Source: SB25 sp050180705
GTDB taxonomy: Bacteria > Bacteroidota > Bacteroidia > Bacteroidales > Tenuifilaceae
DNA: 64,000 bases
Direction of reading: 5' to 3'
Assembly: GCA_050180705.1 (NCBI GenBank)
Contig: JBFXDX010000001.1
Coordinates: forward strand, 248,001 to 312,000
Numbering within the stretch: the stretch's first letter is position 1; every line of letters starts with the position of its first letter. The notes below the pieces were generated by a model. It saw nothing but the letters and a program-made list of their open reading frames with translations. It was not told the origin of the DNA and made no database searches. This document shows, one piece after another, positions 36,074 through 44,452 of this stretch. A program made the position numbers and the translations under genes.

Positions 36074-36985
36074 ATGAAAAAGTTGATATTTATTGTTTTT
36101 TTAATGATACCTAGTTGGCTTTTTTCACAGCAAATTGCGGACTCAACATATAATCCAATAATTCATAATCCAGAATATAATATGGGGATGGGATCTATTG
36201 TGTTTATTGATGAGGGGCATAATAACTTTCATACAAAGAATGGTCGTTTTAAGGCTTTTGCAAGACTCTTAGAGAAAGATGGGTATAATGTGAAAGAATA
36301 TGAAGGCTTGTTTGACAAGAAAAAATTAGAGGAAGGGAAAATTCTTGTAATATCAAATGCATTGAATAAGATTAATGTAACCGACTGGTTCCTTCCCAAT
36401 CCCTCGGCTTTTACAGAGCCAGAAATTGAAATTGTAAAACAATGGGTATCTGAAGGTGGAAGTCTATTTTTAATTGCCGATCATATGCCAATGGCTGGAG
36501 CGGCAAAAGATCTAGCTGCTGTATTTGGATTTGAATTTACTAATGGATTTGCCTTGGATACAAGTGTTCGGGGACCATCTTTTTTTTATTTAAAAGACAA
36601 AACTCTTGTAGAAAATACTATTACGAACGGAAGGAATGATTCAGAACGAGTGGAACAAGTTGCCACCTTTACTGGGCAAGCATTTAAGATATCAAATAAA
36701 TCTACCCCAATTTTAATTTTCAATAGTAATTTTATAAATCTTTCGCCAGATACCGCTTGGGTCTTTAATGATAAAACCATTAAGTATAGTGTAGCCGGAT
36801 GGTCTCAAGGTGCATATGCTGAATATGGAAATGGAAGGGTTGTTGTATTTGGAGAGGCTGCTATGTTTACAGCCCAATTAGCAGGCCCTAATGCAATTAA
36901 GGTAGGTATGAATAGTGCTGAAGCACCTGAAAATCATCAACTATTGCTGAATATTATACACTGGCTGGATGGAAAATTAAAATAA
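36074..36985 (+). CDS. Exported DUF4350-like protein (GATase-like fold)
   Basis: The 303-residue protein has a signal peptide (MKKLIFIVFLMIPSWLFSQ). The mature part has FIDEGHNNFHTKNGRFKAFARLLEKDGY and ILVISNALNKI, then EIEIVKQWVSEGGSLFLIADHMP. That is the Rossmann-like flavodoxin/GATase-1 core seen in DUF4350 and GldG/IFT52-like proteins. There is no catalytic Cys, so it is not an amidotransferase. It is probably a periplasmic or surface partner protein. It lies 20 bp before a Crp-like regulator, so the two may be one operon. Confidence 0.75.
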   Translation: MKKLIFIVFLMIPSWLFSQQIADSTYNPIIHNPEYNMGMGSIVFIDEGHNNFHTKNGRFKAFARLLEKDGYNVKEYEGLFDKKKLEEGKILVISNALNKINVTDWFLPNPSAFTEPEIEIVKQWVSEGGSLFLIADHMPMAGAAKDLAAVFGFEFTNGFALDTSVRGPSFFYLKDKTLVENTITNGRNDSERVEQVATFTGQAFKISNKSTPILIFNSNFINLSPDTAWVFNDKTIKYSVAGWSQGAYAEYGNGRVVVFGEAAMFTAQLAGPNAIKVGMNSAEAPENHQLLLNIIHWLDGKLK

Positions 36986-37005
36986 AAACCCTTTGAGAAT
37001 AGTAT

Positions 37006-37560
37006 ATGTTTAGTGAATTGCTTCAAAAATTAAGGCAAGACAAAACAAATTGGGAGAAATTTCAATGTAATTTTATAGAGAAGAAAATTCCATCTAAAAC
37101 TATCATATTATATGAGGGAGAGGTTTCAACTCAATTGCATTTTATAAAAAAAGGATGTTTGCGACTATGGTTTAATAAGAACGGTAAAGACATTACATTG
37201 CAATTCTTTTTTGAAAATCAGGCTGTTTCATCTCTCGATAGTCTAATTAGTCATCAACCAAGCTTGTTTGCCATTGAGAGTATTGAACCATCTACCATAA
37301 TATCAATAAAAAAAGAAGACTTGGAGCATTTATTTCAAGTTTACCCGGAGATGAAAGAGGATTTTCAAAAAATACTATTCCAGAGATTCAAAAATTACAC
37401 ATATTTATTTCTTTCGCGAATACGAGATACACCTCAGGAGAGATATGAGGATTTGGTGAAAAATTATCCTGAAATTATAAAACGGGTTCCCCAGCATTAT
37501 ATCGCATCGTATTTGGGTATAACTTCGGTATCGCTCAGTAGAATAAGAAATAGAAAGTAG
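37006..37560 (+). CDS. Crp/Fnr-family transcriptional regulator
   Basis: The 184-residue regulator has a cNMP-binding barrel (about 20-115; KTIILYEGEVSTQLHFIKKGCLRLWFNKNGKDITLQFFFENQ) and a short C-terminal HTH (HYIASYLGITSVSLSRIRNR). The HTH is abbreviated as in the 10160 paralogue. The position 20 bp after the DUF4350-like gene and 68 bp before a ferredoxin suggests it controls the redox genes that follow. There is no Fnr-type Cys cluster. Confidence 0.88.
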   Translation: MFSELLQKLRQDKTNWEKFQCNFIEKKIPSKTIILYEGEVSTQLHFIKKGCLRLWFNKNGKDITLQFFFENQAVSSLDSLISHQPSLFAIESIEPSTIISIKKEDLEHLFQVYPEMKEDFQKILFQRFKNYTYLFLSRIRDTPQERYEDLVKNYPEIIKRVPQHYIASYLGITSVSLSRIRNRK

Positions 37561-37628
37561 ATTTATTAACAATTGTTATCGTTTCGAGAGAATAACTCAA
37601 TGCAATTTTGCAAAAAAACGATAATGAG

Positions 37629-37868
37629 ATGAAGTTACTATTTTTTAATAGAGCACATAACAGAACCCCGTTTATTTATTTAGATACTCGAAAATGTAAA
37701 GCATGTTGGGAGTGTCTCATGGTATGCCCCAGTAAAGTTATTGGTAAAATTGATCTGCCTTGGCATAAACATGCTTTAATTACAAAATCTTCGGCGTGTT
37801 TGGGTTGTTTTAAATGTGTTAGAATATGCAAGTTTGATGCATATACTGCAATCAAACATATAAAGTAA
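37629..37868 (+). CDS. Two-cluster 4Fe-4S ferredoxin
   Basis: The 79-residue protein starts from the ATG at 37629. An upstream TTG is possible, but MKLLFFNRAHN fits better. It carries two 4Fe-4S sets, CKACWECLMVCP and CLGCFKCVRICK. It transfers electrons at low potential. It lies 6 bp upstream of a DUF4405 membrane protein, so the pair is very likely a functional unit: a soluble iron-sulfur subunit with a membrane heme subunit. Confidence 0.9.
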   Translation: MKLLFFNRAHNRTPFIYLDTRKCKACWECLMVCPSKVIGKIDLPWHKHALITKSSACLGCFKCVRICKFDAYTAIKHIK

Positions 37869-37874
37869 AAGAAC

Positions 37875-38417
37875 ATGAAGCGGCCCAATAAATATGTACT
37901 AGCTTTTTTGGTGAATAACCTACTGATACTAACAAGTATTGCAACAATTGTGTCGGGTTTTGTGCTTCAGTTGGGTTTTCATATAGGTAATTCCGAAGAA
38001 AATATACATTTACAAACTTCAAACTTTGAACAACTTCGTGATACTAGTGCGGGTAATGCCGTATGGGGAATCGATTATGCTACATGGTCTGCAATACATA
38101 AAGTTGTAATTATTTTTCTATCGCTTCTTATGGTATATCATTTTGCGATTCATTGGAAATGGTATAAAGGTGTATTTGCAAAGCATTTAATTAAAAAGAA
38201 TAAACAGGTAATTGTACTGTCATTCATTTTTATATTGGTAGTGTTAACCGGATTTATTCCTTGGTTTATCGATTTATCTGGGAATCGAAATCTTCTCAGA
38301 TTATTCTTAATTGAAGTGCATGATAAAATCTCAATACTGTTAACTGTTTATCTTACATTACATGTAATAAAAAGAGTTAAGTGGTTTTCGAATACGTATA
38401 AAAACGTAAAAAGGTAA
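37875..38417 (+). CDS. DUF4405 membrane protein (cytochrome b-like)
   Basis: The 180-residue protein has four transmembrane helices (about 8-32, 70-90, 108-130, 145-165). Helices 2 and 4 carry His residues in heme-ligand-like positions (SAIHKVVIIFLSLLMVYHFAIHW and LIEVHDKISILLTVYLTLHVIKR). DUF4405 proteins are related to cytochrome b561/b-type subunits. Together with the adjacent ferredoxin this may form a small membrane electron-transfer unit, but the electron donor and acceptor are unknown. Confidence 0.85.
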   Translation: MKRPNKYVLAFLVNNLLILTSIATIVSGFVLQLGFHIGNSEENIHLQTSNFEQLRDTSAGNAVWGIDYATWSAIHKVVIIFLSLLMVYHFAIHWKWYKGVFAKHLIKKNKQVIVLSFIFILVVLTGFIPWFIDLSGNRNLLRLFLIEVHDKISILLTVYLTLHVIKRVKWFSNTYKNVKR

Positions 38418-38477
38418 CTTGAATCAAAAATGGAATATCTTGAGCAGATATTTATGTAGATCATGAGTGTCAACAAA

Positions 38478-38503
38478 ACCGACCCGGCAATGGCCGAGTC
38501 GGT
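38478..38503 (-). terminator. Terminator of the SecD-like gene
   Basis: An 11-bp stem with one mismatch (ACCGACCCGGC, 38478-38488, and GCCGAGTCGGT, 38493-38503) with an AATG loop is followed by TTTTG on the minus strand. It lies 26 bp past the stop codon of the lipoprotein gene. Confidence 0.75.
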
Positions 38504-38528
38504 AAACTAAAAACATAGTATTCAGGAA

Positions 38529-39401
38529 TTAATCAACCAATTTAAACTCTAAGGGTAAATCCTTATTGCCGATAATTGATTTTAATAGAGCTATTTCCGG
38601 TAGGGTAAAGTCCCCTGTTATTTGACATTTTCCACTTTTAATTTCGCTTCTAACAATAGGGGCTGCATATACTGCATTGTCAATAACTATGGCTATAGGT
38701 TTGTCTAAGTTATTTCTTGAAAGATTTAGCCATGTTAAAGCACCATTCTCATTGAACTCTATTTGTAATTCGGCGCTATTTGTGTTTTTATTGTTGCTTA
38801 CCATTACTTTTTTAATTTGACTTTTATCAAGAGCAGCATTTTGCTTAAGAACATACAAATAGTAGTTTCCATTTTTATCGGGATTTTTACTCCATAAGTA
38901 ATTAACACCTTGGTTAAGACTACACATGCTGTTTATTGCAATATACGAATCGACCTTTGCCCTATTGGATATTTGACAATAACCCAAAATTGCTGTCGAA
39001 TTGCCAAACTCAGAACTCTTTTGCTGAATATTTAACAAATTGAAAAGGTTGCTATCCTTATCCAATAGGCTGATAATATCTGCGCTATTGTAGGTTTCGT
39101 AAAATTCAATTTTTCCTTTTGCAGTAAGTAGCGGTAGAATTTCATTTAAATCAACCTTACTATCAAGGGTTATTTCGATTGTGCCATTTGAGGTAATAAC
39201 CGAAACATCAGCATCCTTAATTCCAAAATCGGTTAAGCGTTGCTTAATAATTGAGCTAGATTCATTTAGTAAATCGGGCGTAGCTTTCTCAATACTTTGA
39301 ATTGTTATAACCTGTTTTTGCTCCGATACCGATTTAATACATGATGTAAATAATGTACTTCCTAGCATTAGTACAAGTAGTATATAAATTAATGATTTCA
39401 T
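38529..39401 (-). CDS. Lipoprotein with SecD-type periplasmic head domain
   Basis: The 290-residue lipoprotein (signal ending LFTSC, Cys21) is homologous to the SecD P1 region. It has EILPLLTAKGKIEFYETY and a later part AELQIEFNENGALTWLNLSRNNLDKPIAIVIDNAVYAAPIVRSEI, then ITGDFTLPEIALLKSIIGNKDLPLEFKLV, matching the SecD periplasmic signature. The SecD membrane helices and the proton-relay Asp are absent. It is therefore a soluble, anchored SecD-head protein, not a full translocase. The role (chaperone, decoy or stress factor) is unknown. It is monocistronic. Confidence 0.85.
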   Translation of the reverse strand: MKSLIYILLVLMLGSTLFTSCIKSVSEQKQVITIQSIEKATPDLLNESSSIIKQRLTDFGIKDADVSVITSNGTIEITLDSKVDLNEILPLLTAKGKIEFYETYNSADIISLLDKDSNLFNLLNIQQKSSEFGNSTAILGYCQISNRAKVDSYIAINSMCSLNQGVNYLWSKNPDKNGNYYLYVLKQNAALDKSQIKKVMVSNNKNTNSAELQIEFNENGALTWLNLSRNNLDKPIAIVIDNAVYAAPIVRSEIKSGKCQITGDFTLPEIALLKSIIGNKDLPLEFKLVD

Positions 39402-39600
39402 CTGTAATGTGTTGTTTGTTTTGTTATTAATTAGTTACTATCTCGTTACTAACATAACGAGTAAATGAAACACCTAATGATTTGTTATGCATGCTTATGT
39501 AAACTACATTACATGGATGTTTCATACGATTAAAATTAAAACTGATAATAATATACATCTTCAAACTACTGAAGTTTGAATTTTAAAAATAAAAGGTGAA

Positions 39601-40002
39601 TTATGAAATCAATGCGATACCGTCGCAATTTAGCGAAGCCCGAATATGGAATAATTCGGATTGAAGTAGTTGTGGTTTAATTCTCAAAAATCGTTCCCTG
39701 TGTGTTTGCAGTAAACTGTTTATAGAACAGTTTACTGATAGCAATCCAGCATTAATACTATCAAAATTTCTTGATGGAAATAGACTACAGGAGAAAAGCG
39801 AATTATCGGGACTATGAAAGTCGGCTGGAAACGAAAATGTAGCAGAATGATTAGCCTTTAAAGTGTATTCAATAGAGTCTGAATGGCCAAATAGGCCATA
39901 TTTTTCATAGTTTCCTTTATAAGCAAGAAGAGTAAGTAAGAATAGGCTTAAAAAGATTATTCTTCTTATTATCGAGTCAATATGGTCTTCTTGTCTGCTC
40001 AT
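39601..40002 (-). CDS. Hypothetical protein with one transmembrane helix
   Basis: The 133-residue protein, from the ATG at 40002, has one N-terminal helix (IIRRIIFLSLFLLTLLAYKG) and an otherwise polar extracytoplasmic part with two Cys (LFSCSLF, SVNCSIN). No family is recognised. An earlier ATG at 40011 is possible. It is divergent from the next gene, which also encodes a small membrane protein; the two may be functionally linked but nothing shows it. Confidence 0.5.
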   Translation of the reverse strand: MSRQEDHIDSIIRRIIFLSLFLLTLLAYKGNYEKYGLFGHSDSIEYTLKANHSATFSFPADFHSPDNSLFSCSLFPSRNFDSINAGLLSVNCSINSLLQTHRERFLRIKPQLLQSELFHIRASLNCDGIALIS

Positions 40003-40125
40003 AAAGTTCAAAAGTAAAGAAAATGGTTTGATATGCCAAATAAATATTTACTAATTAAGTGTAAGCGTGTTGACTTTCAGTTTGTTTTGGAGTAAATTAC
40101 ATGTCTATTACTAAAAACTAAAGGC

Positions 40126-40539
40126 ATGGAAAAAACACATCGTGTTGCTCAAATTTACGGTTATTTGGTTTGCCTAGTTGCTGTTATAACATTTTTAATA
40201 TGTACAGCACAGTTGGTAAATTCATTGATTGACCTTGGTGATCCTATTCATGCAGGTTGGACTCCTGAAAGTGCGCCTAGTCTTGCATCGTATGAAAATT
40301 ATAAGATGGATATTTTAAAATCGACTAACAAGGCCGGAGAAACCACGAGTGCTGCATATGTTCCCGATGAGCAAACCTTACATGTAATGTACCAAGCTGC
40401 TCGTGATAATAAAGTTCAGTTAGAAAAGCACAGGGCTATTAGATCTATTATTATTAATGGATTATTAGTGGTGATATGTATTGTCCTTTTCATAACTCAT
40501 TGGTTGTGGATGCTTAAGTTATCTAAGATGGAATTATAA
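40126..40539 (+). CDS. Two-helix membrane protein of unknown function
   Basis: The 137-residue protein has helices at about 13-33 (LVCLVAVITFLICTAQLVNSL) and 108-130 (IINGLLVVICIVLFITHWLW), separated by an extracytoplasmic loop (WTPESAPSLASYENYKMDIL, then DEQTLHVMYQAARDN). It is likely a small conserved membrane protein; no function is known. Confidence 0.7.
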   Translation: MEKTHRVAQIYGYLVCLVAVITFLICTAQLVNSLIDLGDPIHAGWTPESAPSLASYENYKMDILKSTNKAGETTSAAYVPDEQTLHVMYQAARDNKVQLEKHRAIRSIIINGLLVVICIVLFITHWLWMLKLSKMEL

Positions 40540-40656
40540 TTAACCACATTTTTCTTCCTTTAAAACATCTACATCGGCACAGAAATATCACTGCACTATT
40601 TAGTAAATAGGACGGGTCTTTGATTTTTTGTGTTTAGGTGTCGCTATTTGATATAT

Positions 40657-41433
40657 TTATGCTTTTCGTAGCACATAGCTGAAATAGATATAATTATTTG
40701 ATGCAATTTTGTTATAGGTATCGGAGCCTATTGTTCCGGCAAAGTTTAACGCTACTTTATGCAGGAATTTAGGTGCAAGTTTTTTCACAAGATTACGTTT
40801 TCGGGTATCGTCTAGTTCAAGTGCAGCAACAACTTCTTTGTTAATTATATTCTCATTCATCACGGTTAAGCCGCTCGATTCCAGATTCTTTTTCATTTCT
40901 TCCATTTCGTAATCGTACCGAAAATCGGTAAACAGAAAATAACCTCCTGGTCGTAATATGCGATGTACTTCTTGTAGGAATGCATTCATATCGGGATAAC
41001 GGTGCGACGATTCAACGTTTAATACAATGTCGCAGGTACTATGGTTTAGCTCTAACTTTTGGGCATCGCCCTGCAAAAACGATAACCCATTTACTTTATG
41101 GTATCGGTTGCAGAATGAGACAGCCTGTTTATTCAAATCTATACCCAAGGCCGATGCAACCGAAAAGTTCTTTGCAATGTAGGACAATCCACCGCCTCGG
41201 CCACAGCCTACTTCGACAATATCCTTGTTTTTAATTTCAACGGCACTGGCCAAATGGTGATACAGTTGAATTGAATATCGGTTATTCTCATTGTGCTTAT
41301 CTATTGAAACTTGTTGCTTGTCGTTATGATAACCATAGTTCATAAAAAGTATCTCGGCATTTTTGTCAATCTTATTAACATACCAATACCAAATACGGAA
41401 GATGTTTTCGCGAAGGTTTAATTTTAAAGCCAT
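40657..41433 (-). CDS. Class I SAM-dependent methyltransferase
   Basis: The 258-residue protein has motif I VEVGCGRGGGLSYIA (about 73-87), GIDLNKQAVSFC (motif II) and DIVLNVESSHRYPDMNAFLQEVHRILRPGGYFLFTDF. It resembles small-molecule O-methyltransferases of the phthiotriol/glycosylated polyketide type; the substrate is not known. It lies 10 bp downstream of an acyltransferase gene on the same strand, so both may act on the same lipid. Confidence 0.87.
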   Translation of the reverse strand: MALKLNLRENIFRIWYWYVNKIDKNAEILFMNYGYHNDKQQVSIDKHNENNRYSIQLYHHLASAVEIKNKDIVEVGCGRGGGLSYIAKNFSVASALGIDLNKQAVSFCNRYHKVNGLSFLQGDAQKLELNHSTCDIVLNVESSHRYPDMNAFLQEVHRILRPGGYFLFTDFRYDYEMEEMKKNLESSGLTVMNENIINKEVVAALELDDTRKRNLVKKLAPKFLHKVALNFAGTIGSDTYNKIASNNYIYFSYVLRKA

Positions 41434-41443
41434 ACCGTTGAAT

Positions 41444-42274
41444 TTAATTACTAGTTAGGTTGTAAACATAAGAACGCACTTTTTGAGCCCAATTCCAATG
41501 TGATAGAGAACTGTCGAACATTTCATATGATAAAGGGTGCCCAATTTTTACTTTTATAGTTTTATTACGCTTTTTAAAGAACTCACGGGGCAATAGAATC
41601 AACTCAAGGTTAATATTGATGCCCAACAATCGTCTTAGCCTAAATATTGTGTAGAATAGGTTGGAGTTTCTTCCATAGAAATATATTGGCACAATATCTC
41701 TTTTGCTTGTAATCGATTTGGTGATAAAACTTTTCTGCCACTTTGTATCCTGCACTTTTCCTTTGTACAATCTCGAAACTTCGCCTGCAGGGAAGTGCGT
41801 TATTGGAATGTCCGTGCGGTAAATTTCATCAAGCAATTTTAGGTATTCCTTGGACGATCCATCAAAAACATTTACTGCTGCTATAAAGGAATGTAATTGT
41901 GGAATTAGCATAAAAGCATCGTTGGCTATAGCCTTAAGCGATCCGTATTTTCCCGAGACAATGTAGGTTAACACTAGCCCATCTATTAAGCCAAATGGAT
42001 GATTTGCTACAAAAAAGCACTTTCCATTTTCGGGCAAATTATCTTCGCCTTCAACCACAATTTTTATATTATACTCTTCAATAATCTTAATCAGAAAGTC
42101 TCGTCCAATGGCCTCCGAATGCCTGTTTAAAAAGCTATTAATCTCTTCCTGCCTAATAATTTTAATGATTAATTTAACAACAAATCGTGGAAGGCTAACT
42201 AATAGTTTCGAGTTGCTTTCCTTAATAATCTTTTCAACGTCTATATACTTGATTTCATTGCTATTTTGTACCAT
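41444..42274 (-). CDS. PlsC-like lysophospholipid acyltransferase
   Basis: The 276-residue protein has the acyltransferase block NHPFGLIDG (His92 to Asp98, the HX5D form seen in OlsA/GlsA-like enzymes), followed by HFPAGEVSRL and DIVPIYFYGRNSN. These enzymes add an acyl chain to a lyso-lipid at the inner membrane, including ornithine or glycine lipids in Bacteroidota. The acceptor here is unknown. The gene is first in a two-gene unit with the methyltransferase. Confidence 0.88.
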   Translation of the reverse strand: MVQNSNEIKYIDVEKIIKESNSKLLVSLPRFVVKLIIKIIRQEEINSFLNRHSEAIGRDFLIKIIEEYNIKIVVEGEDNLPENGKCFFVANHPFGLIDGLVLTYIVSGKYGSLKAIANDAFMLIPQLHSFIAAVNVFDGSSKEYLKLLDEIYRTDIPITHFPAGEVSRLYKGKVQDTKWQKSFITKSITSKRDIVPIYFYGRNSNLFYTIFRLRRLLGININLELILLPREFFKKRNKTIKVKIGHPLSYEMFDSSLSHWNWAQKVRSYVYNLTSN

Positions 42275-42487
42275 TTATTCCAAATGCTATTGTTAATTAA
42301 GCAAAAAAATATTGCCATAAACCATTAAACTAAAAAAATAAAAGTACAGAAAGGGTTTTCCAATAGCAATTATTTGACACTGAATTATTGAATTTTAGTA
42401 TTATTTAATTTAATAATATATTCTAGAATTAATGTCTGTTGTGCTCTAAATTGTCATCTCTCAATAACAAGGCTTGTTGTTTTAGTA

Positions 42488-42495
42488 TAACTTTG
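42488..42495 (+). promoter_or_regulatory. Candidate -7 box for the AraC gene
   Basis: TAACTTTG fully matches TAnnTTTG and lies 16 bp before the ATG at 42512, which would give a very short leader. No well-spaced -33 element is evident. Confidence 0.35.
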
Positions 42496-42511
42496 CACAA
42501 TACATTGGCTT

Positions 42512-43330
42512 ATGCAAAATGTAATAAAGCGATATCCGGTTCAACATCCATTACTTCAGAAGTATATTAAATTCTTTTGGGAGTTTCGCGTCGATCAAAT
42601 TCAACTTAACCATAAGTTAATTCCCCAACGGAATATCAACATAAGGATTAATTTGAGCGATACGCCCCATTATCATAGCCAAGGCAGTAATGATAGATTA
42701 CTCGATAATGTTTACTTTATGGGTCTGCAGAATAAATGTACAGGGGCATACCTAAAAGTAAATGGAAATGTCGACATTGTAGGAATTTGTTTTAAACCTT
42801 ACGGTTTATTTCCTTTTGTTAAAATTCCAGTATATGAATTTAAAAATCGGATATTGGGAGCTAGTGAAATTAATTTTAATTTATCGGCAAAAGTATGTGA
42901 ACGATTAAAGGAATGTTCAGATACTACAAGACGGTTGGCAATTATTGAAACCGAACTAGTGGCATTACTCAACGATTCAACCCAAAGTCTTGATAAATTT
43001 CAACTAATTTTTAATGCATTAATTCAGGGGAATACATATCAGCTTAACAATTTTTGCACTCAAAATAACATTGGTATACGCCAGCTAGAGCGGTTGTTTT
43101 TAAAGTACATTGGGTTATCGCCCAATACCTATACCACACTTAATAGATTTCATGGTGCATTAAATCAGATGCTTAATGCTAGTAACGCCAAGTTAACCAG
43201 TTTAGCTTACGATAATGAGTATTTCGACCAGATGCACTTTATAAAAGAGTTTAAGCGTTACACAGGAAGTACACCCAAAAGTTTTACCAATACAAAAAAT
43301 TCTATTCTCCAAATAGGCCAATTGGCGTAG
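42512..43330 (+). CDS. AraC-family transcriptional regulator (DUF6597-like sensor)
   Basis: The 272-residue protein has an N-terminal sensor of the Bacteroidota type that begins with YPVQHPLLQKYIKFFWEFRV and contains DIVGICFKPYGLFPFVKIPV. A C-terminal AraC HTH (about 185-260) has NNFCTQNNIGIRQLERLFLKYIGLSPNTYTTLNRFHGAL and FDQMHFIKEFKRYTGSTPKSF. It stands directly upstream of a flavodoxin-ferredoxin gene on the same strand, a likely target. The ligand is unknown. Confidence 0.87.
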   Translation: MQNVIKRYPVQHPLLQKYIKFFWEFRVDQIQLNHKLIPQRNINIRINLSDTPHYHSQGSNDRLLDNVYFMGLQNKCTGAYLKVNGNVDIVGICFKPYGLFPFVKIPVYEFKNRILGASEINFNLSAKVCERLKECSDTTRRLAIIETELVALLNDSTQSLDKFQLIFNALIQGNTYQLNNFCTQNNIGIRQLERLFLKYIGLSPNTYTTLNRFHGALNQMLNASNAKLTSLAYDNEYFDQMHFIKEFKRYTGSTPKSFTNTKNSILQIGQLA

Positions 43331-43398
43331 CTGTCGTTTTTGTACTATTTTGCCATCTTTGATTTTCTTTATTTTGTGCCAATTAAATTTTGAAAATC

Positions 43399-44199
43399 AT
43401 GATAATTAAATCACTTAAACTAGTTTACTTTTCTCCAACAGGTACAACAAAAAGGGTTGTACAAAGTATAGCAAAAGGATTGGATATTGAATTAATAAGC
43501 CTTTACGATATTACCAAGCCTAAAGCACGCGAGAATTCAATAGAAACAACCAAAGACGAATTGCTTATTGTTGCAGTTCCTGTTTATATGGGGCGGGTGC
43601 CTGCTATTATTAGTAACTACCTGAATAGTATAAAAGCACACAAAACCCCGACTGTTTGCGTTGTTGTATACGGAAACCGTGCTTATGATGATGCCCTGTT
43701 AGAACTTTCAAATATTTTATCGGCAGTGGGATGTATCCCTGTTTCTGGTGCGGCATTTATAGGTGAACATTCTTTTTCCAGTGAGGAGTTGCCAATTGCA
43801 GAGTCGCGGCCCAATTCTAACGATTTGCAGCTTGCCGAAGATTTTGGAAAGCGAATAAAAGATAAGTTGCATTCTACTCAAACAGTTGATACAATGGCTA
43901 AATTACATATTCCGGGGAGCTATCCTTATGGTGGATCCACCGAACTGTGGAGTATCGATTTTATTGCTATTAGTAACAGCTGTACAAATGATGGTGTTTG
44001 TGCCGAAGTTTGTCCTGCTGGTGCTATTAATACTACAAACATTAGTATTATCGATAAGGAGAAATGCATTAGTTGCTGTGCTTGTATAAAAGCTTGTCCA
44101 CAAAATGCCCGAACAATAAAAGCGGGTAGGGTAAAGGATGCCGCTATTCGGCTTAATAGTTTGTTCCATGAACCTAAACTTCCCGAAATATTCTTTTAG
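43399..44199 (+). CDS. EFR1-like flavodoxin/two 4Fe-4S ferredoxin fusion
   Basis: The 266-residue protein, from the ATG at 43399, has an N-terminal flavodoxin-like domain (LVYFSPTGTTKRVVQSIA, FMN phosphate loop; VVVYGNRAYDDALLEL) and a C-terminal ferredoxin domain with two 4Fe-4S sets (CTNDGVCAEVCP and CISCCACIKACP). It probably shuttles electrons in the cytosol between low-potential donors and an unknown acceptor. It is 68 bp after the AraC gene. A TTG at 43390 is the other possible start. Confidence 0.9.
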   Translation: MIIKSLKLVYFSPTGTTKRVVQSIAKGLDIELISLYDITKPKARENSIETTKDELLIVAVPVYMGRVPAIISNYLNSIKAHKTPTVCVVVYGNRAYDDALLELSNILSAVGCIPVSGAAFIGEHSFSSEELPIAESRPNSNDLQLAEDFGKRIKDKLHSTQTVDTMAKLHIPGSYPYGGSTELWSIDFIAISNSCTNDGVCAEVCPAGAINTTNISIIDKEKCISCCACIKACPQNARTIKAGRVKDAAIRLNSLFHEPKLPEIFF

Positions 44200-44452
44200 T
44201 TAAATTTGGGTTTTGGTTTTAGTTAATCCTTAATAATTTTCAATTATACTAATAGTTATTATTTGTTTTTGAAATCCATCCTAAAATTGGGTTAGGTAAT
44301 CGGCATCAAACAATTTCTCATGTTGTAATTTGTTGCTTATTTTCTTTTAAAGATCGAACAGATTATTAAAAAAAATAACAAGATTAAGCGGCAATGTTAA
44401 ATTATTTCACTAAAAAATATATTTTTACGATATATATATTTTTTTTGAGGAG

